Part shown: one piece after another, positions 1 to 3,417 of the stretch
Layout: each line of letters begins with the position of its first letter
Position numbering within the stretch: the first letter of the stretch is position 1
From: Rubrobacter_F sp035642415
GTDB lineage: Bacteria; Actinomycetota; Rubrobacteria; Rubrobacterales; Rubrobacteraceae
DNA: 5,217 bases
Reading direction: 5' to 3'
NCBI GenBank assembly: GCA_035642415.1
Contig: DASQSI010000051.1
Coordinates: 1 to 5,217, forward strand
The notes under the pieces: generated by a model
What the model saw: the letters and a program-made list of their open reading frames with translations, nothing else
What the model was told of the DNA's origin: nothing
Database searches by the model: none
Translations under genes and position numbers: made by a program

Positions 1-2
1 AC

Positions 3-179
3 CCCATCTTCTCTATGGCCATCTCCTCAGATAATGGCCAGAGCTGGGGAGAGACCTACACCAGCGGTCCTCAGTACGGCGGTCCTCCAAGAAGGGCCTC
101 CAACTCCAACGCCTTCACCCAGTGCCGTGACGAGAACGGGAAGCGTTGCAAGGGGTATTACGATCCTAACAAGCCCTAA
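3..179 (+). CDS. C-terminal fragment of an Asp-box (BNR/sialidase-like) protein, 5' end outside window
   Basis: The frame is open from the window edge to TAA at 177-179 and encodes 58 residues. Residues encoded at 24-47 read S-S-D-N-G-Q-S-W, which fits the Asp-box consensus SxDxGx[ST]W. That motif forms turns in BNR/sialidase/photosystem-assembly type beta-propellers, usually in secreted or surface glycan-active proteins. The remaining ~40 residues are polar, contain two cysteines and end in D-P-N-K-P. An ATG at 15 could start a 54-residue protein, but I see no Shine-Dalgarno before it and the frame stays open upstream, so truncation by the window is the better reading. One Asp box is not enough to name an enzyme. 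The gene converges on the minus-strand HTH frame ending at 260. Confidence 0.5.
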   Translation, partial: PIFSMAISSDNGQSWGETYTSGPQYGGPPRRASNSNAFTQCRDENGKRCKGYYDPNKP

Positions 180-259
180 AGGAGGGAGTTGCTCTGGCCA
201 CCGAAGACAAGCACAAAGGATAAGAATCACAATTCTCGGAAACCTAGGGGCGTTGGCCC
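180..259. other. Convergent intergenic gap with one copy of the TTCTCGGAAACC repeat
   Basis: This 80-bp gap separates two converging reading frames. It holds one exact copy of the dispersed motif (231-244). A Shine-Dalgarno-like AGGAGGG follows the upstream stop at 180-186, but the plus-strand frame it would serve is antisense to the HTH gene and looks like a shadow. I see no clear terminator with a T-run. A 4-bp stem at 248-259 (GGGC-GTTG-GCCC) is too weak to call. Confidence 0.4.
231..244 (+). repeat. Dispersed motif copy 1 (AATTCTCGGAAACC)
   Basis: Exact 14-bp copy, preceded by GAATC and two spacer bases (224-230), followed by TAG. Copies at 1577 and 2447 share both the 14-mer and the preceding GARTC. 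It lies between two convergent genes. Confidence 0.75.
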
Positions 260-451
260 TTATGTACCTGCAGGCGCCTCCTCTGCTGTTAACTGTCTTA
301 TAGTAGATAAGCGCTCCAGCAGTGCTTGGCGGTTGAAGCGCCAGAGCATGCCCAATTTTGTCCCTGGCAGTATGCCCTGCCTTGCCCACTTACGTGCCGT
401 CCCGGCACTTACCTGCAAAAGCTCTGCGGTTTGTTGGGTAGTTAAGGCCTC

Positions 452-529
452 CGGCGGTAGCTTCTCTCTGCGCCTTCCTCTGAGTTTCTCTGGCGGCAGC
501 TTCTCTCTGCGCCCTCTTCTGAGTTTCTC
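452..529 (-). repeat. Two 39-bp tandem units inside the HTH frame
   Basis: Minus-strand units 529-491 and 490-452 differ at 4 of 39 positions. Each encodes 13 residues (EKLRRGRREKLPP and EKLRGRRREKLPP), so the duplication keeps the reading frame. It produces a basic linker before the HTH domain. Confidence 0.85.
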
Positions 530-580
530 GATCGCTGCATCGATGACGCAACCATAGGCGCGGTCAAAAAATATATCGGG

Positions 581-598
581 TACCTTGGATCCAAGGTA
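581..598. repeat. Perfect 18-bp palindrome
   Basis: TACCTTGGA followed by its exact reverse complement TCCAAGGTA, with no spacer. It falls in codons 29-34 of the HTH frame (Y-L-G-S-K-V). It could be an operator for the encoded HTH protein or another dimeric regulator, but nothing beyond symmetry supports that. Confidence 0.7.
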
Positions 599-672
599 AT
601 GCTCTAGGGACCGCTGCCAGGTGGGTTTGTCTCCTTCCAGCTCCCCATTCTGGTCGTCGGGAAGAGCGCTAG

Positions 673-993
673 TTACACCACCTCAGTCAGCTTCTCCGTT
701 ATCAGCTTGTTAAGGCTCTTACCTTCACGCTGCGATCGGTTAGATAGCCTGCGGTGTACCTCGGGCGGGATGCGTAAACTTAGTATTCCCGAGTAAGGCT
801 TGTCTGGCTCTTCCCCGCGCTCGGCGCAAAAGTCCAGGTAGTCGTCTATAGAGTCCCTAAAGGCGGCCTCGAGCTCCTCCACGCTCGTGCCCTCAAAGGT
901 AACGACGTCGCGCAGACCGAAGATCTCGCCGTGGAAGATGCCAGCCTCGTCGTCAAACTCTACCCGTCCCGTGTATCCCTTGTACTCAAGCAT
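673..993 (-). CDS. hicB: HicB-family antitoxin with C-terminal ribbon-helix-helix domain
   Basis: 106 residues, typical HicB length. Residues 1-60 (Y-K-G-Y-T-G-R-V-E-F-D-D-E-A-G-I-F-H-G...FEGTSVEELEAAFRDSIDDYLDFC) are the HicB partial RNase H-like fold that binds and masks HicA. Residues 68-106 (S-G-I-L-S-L-R-I-P-P-E-V-H..S-Q-R-E-G-K-S-L-N-K-L-I-T-E-K-L) are an Arc/RHH-type DNA-binding domain, used by this HicB class for operon autorepression. The ATG (991-993) overlaps the hicA stop by one base (TAATG), implying translational coupling, which fits the absence of a separate Shine-Dalgarno. Partner and order (toxin first, antitoxin second) are the standard HicAB layout. The probable DNA target is the inverted repeat at 1261-1281. 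The last three codons are overlapped in the -1 frame by the HTH open frame. Confidence 0.93.
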   Translation of the reverse strand: MLEYKGYTGRVEFDDEAGIFHGEIFGLRDVVTFEGTSVEELEAAFRDSIDDYLDFCAERGEEPDKPYSGILSLRIPPEVHRRLSNRSQREGKSLNKLITEKLTEVV

Positions 994-1253
994 TAGCCCT
1001 CCTGTTCTACCCCAGCCTCCTCAAGGAACCTTCTGACCGACTTTAGAGCTCCTTTGCTAGTCTCCTTCTGCGGATGCGGCCGGTGGAAAACAGCCCGCAC
1101 CCCATTCAGATGCACCCTAACCCTAGAGCCTCGCCCCTCCCCTATCTCTGCCCCTAGAGCTATAAACAACTGCTCAATATCCTTCCACACCACGTCCGCT
1201 CTATCGGGACGCTCAAACACTTCTCGAAGCGTCCTACGATGGCGGCTTCTCAT
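993..1253 (-). CDS. hicA: HicA-family toxin (mRNA interferase)
   Basis: 86 residues. HicA toxins are small double-stranded-RNA-binding-fold ribonucleases that cleave mRNA and are neutralised by HicB. This belongs to the variant subfamily starting M-x-S-R-H-R-x-T-L and carrying E-G-R-G-S-R-V-R-V (residues 39-47) and A-V-F-H-R-P-H-P-Q-K-E-T (54-65), followed by K-G-A-L-K-S-V-R-R-F-L-E-E-A-G-V. In classical HicA the catalytic His lies in a GSH motif. Here that position is Arg, and H57/H60 in FHRPHP are conserved histidines I would suspect, though I cannot assign catalysis. There is no Shine-Dalgarno: only 7 nt lie between the operator palindrome and ATG, suggesting a leaderless or near-leaderless mRNA. 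It is co-transcribed with hicB. Confidence 0.92.
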   Translation of the reverse strand: MRSRHRRTLREVFERPDRADVVWKDIEQLFIALGAEIGEGRGSRVRVHLNGVRAVFHRPHPQKETSKGALKSVRRFLEEAGVEQEG

Positions 1254-1260
1254 AGGTGTA

Positions 1261-1281
1261 TGGTATCATACTATGATACCA
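1261..1281 (-). promoter_or_regulatory. Probable HicAB operator overlapping the hicA promoter
   Basis: Perfect inverted repeat: arms TGGTATCATA and TATGATACCA around a single central base. It ends 7 bp before the hicA ATG. On the minus strand it contains TATGAT (1270-1265), a good -10 candidate placed 11 nt before the ATG. A weak TTGTAG (1295-1290) gives a long 19-bp spacer. An RHH-type HicB binding here would occlude the promoter, the usual autoregulation for this family. The operator role is inferred from position and symmetry. Confidence 0.7.
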
Positions 1282-1424
1282 CTAGCCTGCTACAAGGGAA
1301 GCGGTCACTGTCTACCTTGTAACTTTGTCGCAACACCGCTTGATACACCCTCTGAGTAGCTAGCGAGTGTGGAAAGCTACTGCTAGCCTCAAAGCCCTGC
1401 AAAGGGGCATAATCGAATTGCCTA

Positions 1425-1569
1425 GAGAAACTGTCTGATAGGTAGCTGGGGGTGTCCTCGCGTGTGGTTTGACTACACTAGAGAGATGCCCTAATGGGGC
1501 TTCTTGGCCCATTCTACCCGCTCGTAGGCCTCCAGGTTAGAGCTGTCTCGATTTATCAGACAGTTTCTC
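1425..1569. mobile_element. MITE-like element with 16-bp perfect terminal inverted repeats
   Basis: GAGAAACTGTCTGATA (1425-1440) recurs as its exact reverse complement at 1554-1569, enclosing 145 bp with no gene and an internal hairpin (ATGGGGC 1494-1500 against GGCCCAT 1506-1512). The terminus resembles the end of the IS5-family fragment at 4723-4738 (GAGA-CTGTCTGA), so an IS5-type transposase could have moved it in trans. I see no clear target-site duplication (CTA on the left, GAG on the right). Confidence 0.6.
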
Positions 1570-1576
1570 GAGTCCC

Positions 1577-1590
1577 AATTCTCGGAAACC
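1577..1590 (+). repeat. Dispersed motif copy 2 (AATTCTCGGAAACC)
   Basis: Exact 14-bp copy, preceded by GAGTC plus two bases (1570-1576). It lies 7 bp outside the right end of the MITE-like element and 161 bp before the lipoprotein ATG. Confidence 0.75.
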
Positions 1591-1643
1591 CGCTACCATT
1601 AGAGAACAAAAGGAGAGGGCCGGGCTACTACTCTTAGGCGCTA

Positions 1644-1666
1644 GAGAGAGCAGCTGCTGCTCTCTC
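1644..1666. repeat. Perfect hairpin upstream of the lipoprotein gene
   Basis: GAGAGAGCAGC (1644-1654), one base, then its exact complement GCTGCTCTCTC (1656-1666). As RNA it would fold as a 10-bp stem with a CTG loop. It ends 85 nt before the lipoprotein ATG, so it may be in the 5' leader or be an operator. No T-run follows on either strand, so it is not a standard terminator. Confidence 0.7.
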
Positions 1667-1751
1667 AGAAGGAATCGTATAGCTAGGGTTGTTTCGCCTT
1701 CGCTGGCACAAGACAGAGAATAACACCCCTAAACGAGCAAGGAGAGATCTT

Positions 1752-2354
1752 ATGAAGCTTATTCTTGTTCCTCTAGTAGCTGCGCTTTTCGTCCTAGCTA
1801 GTTGCGGTAGCACCAGCGGCGGCGGCGGAGGCAGCAGCTCCTCAGAAACCACACCTTCTTATTCTTCTTCTTCTTCTGCGCAAACCTCAGCCACTACTGC
1901 CCAACAGACAGCCCCAAACAACGCAGCGCAAGGGACTACGGTTGTACTTAGCCCCATCAACGGCTCCACTACAAGCGGCAGTGCAACCCTCACCGATGTA
2001 CCTGCGGGAGGAGGAGTCAGGGTTGAGCTTAGCGTAGAAGGCCTACCAGACCCCAACGTCACCTACCTAGCGCACATACACCCTGGCACCTGTGCGGGCG
2101 AGCAGGGCAGCGGGGAGGAGCAACATCAGGGAAGTGCTCATGAAGACCAACACTCTGGCCATGAAGGTACTACAGAAGAGATTGAATATCCTTTGTCGCC
2201 CATAAGTGCAGATTCTCAGGGCCGGGGCTCTACCACCAGCACGCTAGATGGAGTTACAGTTAGGGGTCTGTTCTCGGGCGGCCCGAAGTACATAAACGTA
2301 CACGCTGAGGGTTCGGGCAATCCCCCTGCCATAGCCTGTGGGCCCTTAGCGTAG
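1752..2354 (+). CDS. Secreted lipoprotein with CHRD / SOD-like domain and His-rich insert
   Basis: 200 residues. The ATG at 1752 is chosen because AAGGAGAG (1739-1746) gives a strong Shine-Dalgarno at 7 nt, and the protein then starts with a signal peptide (M-K-L-I-L-V-P-L-V-A-A-L-F-V) ending in lipobox L15-A-S-C18. An in-frame start at 1689 would bury the signal. A Gly/Ser/Thr linker (19-60) leads to a beta-rich domain (61-200) with H108-I-H-P-G-T-C114, I181-N-V-H184 and A-C196-G. This His/Cys pattern is familiar from extracytoplasmic CHRD or Cu/Zn-SOD-like proteins; the two Cys probably form a disulfide. Between the two halves residues 119-143 form an insert with five His and many Glu/Gly, a possible metal-binding loop. 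Enzymatic function is unproven. The stop codon lies inside a duplicated segment (2345-2386). Confidence 0.8.
   Translation: MKLILVPLVAALFVLASCGSTSGGGGGSSSSETTPSYSSSSSAQTSATTAQQTAPNNAAQGTTVVLSPINGSTTSGSATLTDVPAGGGVRVELSVEGLPDPNVTYLAHIHPGTCAGEQGSGEEQHQGSAHEDQHSGHEGTTEEIEYPLSPISADSQGRGSTTSTLDGVTVRGLFSGGPKYINVHAEGSGNPPAIACGPLA
2028..2069 (+). repeat. 42-bp exact direct repeat, copy inside the lipoprotein gene
   Basis: Encodes L-S-V-E-G-L-P-D-P-N-V-T-Y-L in the lipoprotein. It is identical to 2345-2386 and the similarity extends to 2077 with two mismatches in the next eight bases. Confidence 0.95.
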
Positions 2355-2394
2355 AAGGCCTACCAGACCCCAACGTCACCTACCTAACCCACAT
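2345..2394 (+). repeat. Second copy of the 42-bp repeat, at the lipoprotein stop codon
   Basis: Bases 2345-2386 repeat 2028-2069 exactly, and 2387-2394 match at 6 of 8. The copy supplies the last codons and the TAG of the lipoprotein gene in a different frame. Read in the original frame it would encode L-S-V-E-G-L...T-H-I then stop. It is probably the remnant of a tandem paralogue or a misaligned recombination product. Confidence 0.95.
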
Positions 2395-2409
2395 CTAGGT
2401 TCCTGGCGT

Positions 2410-2423
2410 TTACGCCGGCGTAA
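2410..2423. repeat. 14-bp perfect palindrome
   Basis: TTACGCC followed directly by its reverse complement GGCGTAA, 55 bp after the lipoprotein stop. There is no T-run, so a terminator role is weak. It may be a protein-binding site or the loop-less centre of a hairpin. Confidence 0.6.
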
Positions 2424-2446
2424 TTAATATGATCGCCTAGAGTCGA

Positions 2447-2460
2447 AATTCTCGGAAACC
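2447..2460 (+). repeat. Dispersed motif copy 3 (AATTCTCGGAAACC)
   Basis: Exact 14-bp copy, preceded by GAGTC plus two bases (2440-2446) and followed by TAGCG. It is the first of three clustered copies. Confidence 0.75.
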
Positions 2461-2477
2461 TAGCGTCCGGCACCGGG

Positions 2478-2491
2478 AATTCTAGGAAACT
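2478..2491 (+). repeat. Dispersed motif copy 4, degenerate (AATTCTAGGAAACT)
   Basis: Matches the 14-mer at 12 of 14 positions, in the same orientation, starting 31 bp after the start of copy 3. Confidence 0.6.
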
Positions 2492-2513
2492 CAGATTTAA
2501 CGGTAACTGGATC

Positions 2514-2541
2514 ACTCCGAGCGTAGAGTTTCTGGGAGGTC
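2514..2541 (+). repeat. Dispersed motif copy 5, strongly degenerate
   Basis: The core reads TTCTGGGAGGTCC (2529-2541) in place of TTCTCGGAAACC. The left flank (GATCACTCC..TAGAG) also resembles the left flank of copy 3 (GATCGCCTAGAG). The flank similarity is what suggests common descent. Confidence 0.35.
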
Positions 2542-2846
2542 CCGCCGGGGCCCCACTTTTAAGTACCTCGCGGGCGTTCCCCTCAGCCGTTAAGGCTTCT
2601 TGGTTTTCTTCCGCCTTCATGGTCGTGCGAGCTTCCAAGGCCGATCCAACGATCGATCTGGTACGTGCGGCTCGTACCTGCGGTAACTCCTCATAGACAG
2701 GCAAGCACGTGATCAGGGAGCGTCGCGTGCGGTTCAGCACGCTTACCCTACCAAGTTTCGCACCCGGTTCGGGCGGGGCTAGGGGTTTGCGGCCCTCGTC
2801 GACTGTCCGCTGGTCGCTGCGCCTATGCCTTTCTTCAAAGCGTGCT

Positions 2847-3284
2847 CTACCCCTCTTCTTCGAAGCCCTCGATGATGCCGGTGGACTGCCCAACCTCGAT
2901 GAGGTGGCCGTCGGGGTCGCGGAGGTAGCAGCGGATCTCCGCTCCCCAGTCTATCGGGGCGGTTAGAAACGTTGCCCCACGAGCGCTCCACTGCTCATAG
3001 ACCCGCTGGATGTCGGCGACCCTCAGGTTAAGGAATGCGCTCGCGCGCGATGGGTCGGCTGGCGGCTCGAGGGTGACGTCGGGCTTGTCATCGGTCGGTC
3101 CTCCACCGACGTTGAGGATCAACCAGCCGTTGTGGAGCTTCAGGATGACGGGGTCGCGCTCGTAGACGACCTCAGCACCCAACACGTTGCTGTACCACTC
3201 GCGGGAGGTATCCTGGTCGCGTACGACGAGGAAGTGAGTGATGATCACTCCCTGGCGGGGTGCGGGGAAGTTCTCGCGGTTCAT
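2847..3284 (-). CDS. VOC-superfamily (glyoxalase/dioxygenase fold) protein
   Basis: 145 residues, one VOC domain of two beta-alpha-beta-beta-beta modules. Module 1 covers about residues 12-60 (I-T-H-F-L-V-V-R-D...S-R-E-W-Y-S-N-V-L-G-A-E-V-V) with H17 at the usual first metal-ligand position. Module 2 covers about 82-133 (F-L-N-L-R-V-A-D-I...R-D-P-D-G-H-L-I-E-V-G-Q) with E130 at the usual last ligand position. The N-V-G-G-G-P-T-D-D-K-P stretch (58-68) marks a subgroup common in actinobacteria. VOC enzymes include lyases, dioxygenases, epimerases and antibiotic-resistance proteins, so the substrate cannot be named. The start is supported by GAGGAG (3299-3294) 9 nt before ATG. It lies 110 bp downstream of the phosphatase on the same strand, with a dispersed-motif copy between them. 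It is probably cytoplasmic. Confidence 0.88.
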   Translation of the reverse strand: MNRENFPAPRQGVIITHFLVVRDQDTSREWYSNVLGAEVVYERDPVILKLHNGWLILNVGGGPTDDKPDVTLEPPADPSRASAFLNLRVADIQRVYEQWSARGATFLTAPIDWGAEIRCYLRDPDGHLIEVGQSTGIIEGFEEEG

Positions 3285-3345
3285 CCTTTACGGCTCCTCT
3301 CTTCGTAGAATACTTCTGTCATCTGGAACCTCATGCCGGCGGGTC

Positions 3346-3357
3346 TTCTCGGAAACC
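3346..3357 (+). repeat. Dispersed motif copy 6 (TTCTCGGAAACC)
   Basis: Exact 12-bp core followed by CAGCG, in the same orientation as the others. It lies in the gap between the phosphatase stop and the VOC start, about 60 bp before the VOC ATG. Confidence 0.75.
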
Positions 3358-3386
3358 CAGCGAGCTTCCGCTGTCGCGAAATCCTG

Positions 3387-3417
3387 GACGTTTATCAGCT
3401 GCGAGCAGCTGAACGTC
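3387..3417 (-). terminator. Hairpin spanning the phosphatase stop codon
   Basis: GACGTT + CAGCTG pair with CAGCTG + AACGTC (stem 3387-3401 / 3406-3417) with a 4-nt loop and a 3-nt bulge. The TGA stop (3397-3395) lies in the downstream arm in the sense of transcription. There is no T-run, so it may be an mRNA-stabilising stem rather than an intrinsic terminator. Confidence 0.35.

Larger units (their letters stand above)
260..682 (-). pseudogene. MerR/excisionase-type helix-turn-helix protein, no recognisable start codon
   Basis: A 140-codon minus-strand frame is open from just after an in-frame TGA (683-685) to TAA (260-262). It contains no ATG, GTG or TTG upstream of the HTH domain, so it is either 5'-truncated, started unusually (CTG at codon 15 has no properly spaced Shine-Dalgarno), or reached by frameshifting from hicB. 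Codons 80-125 match the HTH_17/MerR-like DNA-binding fold: helix T-T-Q-Q-T-A-E-L-L, turn V-S-A-G-T, recognition helix A-R-K-W-A-R-Q-G, then wing L-P-G-T-K-L-G..W-R-F-N-R-Q-A-L-L-E-R-L. Codons 52-77 are a 13-residue tandem duplication rich in Arg/Lys. The N-terminal part (GELEGDK...IFFDRAYGCVIDAAIEKL) looks protein-like but I do not recognise it. Such domains occur in excisionases, plasmid and TA regulators. The HTH call is firm; whether the gene is alive is uncertain. Confidence 0.65.
1282..1751. other. Non-coding stretch between hicA and the lipoprotein gene
   Basis: About 470 bp without a gene I can support. It contains a small hairpin (AGTAGCT 1355-1361 with AGCTACT 1375-1381), a MITE-like element (1425-1569), a dispersed motif copy (1577-1590) and a perfect hairpin (1644-1666). 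A 68-codon minus-strand open frame without a start ends at the hicA operator, and a short frame ending K-K-P-H-stop at about 1496 crosses the MITE. Neither resembles a family I know. Confidence 0.5.
2355..2846. other. Gene-poor convergent region between the lipoprotein and VOC genes
   Basis: About 490 bp with no gene I can support. It holds the tail of the 42-bp repeat, a 14-bp palindrome, a cluster of three dispersed-motif copies and a short inverted repeat (GGTACG 2660-2665 with CGTACC 2673-2678). A minus-strand frame (2384-2893) stays open through it but overlaps the 3' end of the VOC gene and shows no family I recognise. A short stretch around 2660-2750 (V-S-V-L-N-R-T-R) recalls the start of DUF192 proteins only faintly. 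Confidence 0.5.

Noticed and set aside
291..306. AACTGTCTTATAGTAG, similar to the MITE end sequence
   Set aside because: It lies inside the HTH coding frame, has no inverted partner nearby and differs at two positions, so it is probably coincidence.
27..389. 120-codon minus-strand frame
   Set aside because: It is out of frame with the HTH domain and is explained as a shadow of the HTH frame and the Asp-box gene; no domain is visible.
189..557. 122-codon plus-strand frame starting TTG with AGGAGGG just upstream
   Set aside because: It is antisense to a frame with a clear HTH domain. Its translation is low-complexity over the 39-bp repeats and resembles no family.
1282..1485. 68-codon minus-strand open frame ending at the hicA operator
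   Set aside because: It has no start codon, crosses the MITE end and shows no recognisable motif.
1689..1751. 21-residue N-terminal extension of the lipoprotein
   Set aside because: It would hide the signal peptide and lipobox; the ATG at 1752 has a well-spaced Shine-Dalgarno.
224..2541. Reading the dispersed motif as a CRISPR array
   Set aside because: Spacing is irregular, from 31 bp to over 1 kb, copies flank different genes, and there are no uniform spacers or cas genes.
2660..2750. DUF192-like start (V-L-N-R-T-R)
   Set aside because: Only a few residues fit and the sequence after them does not follow the family pattern.
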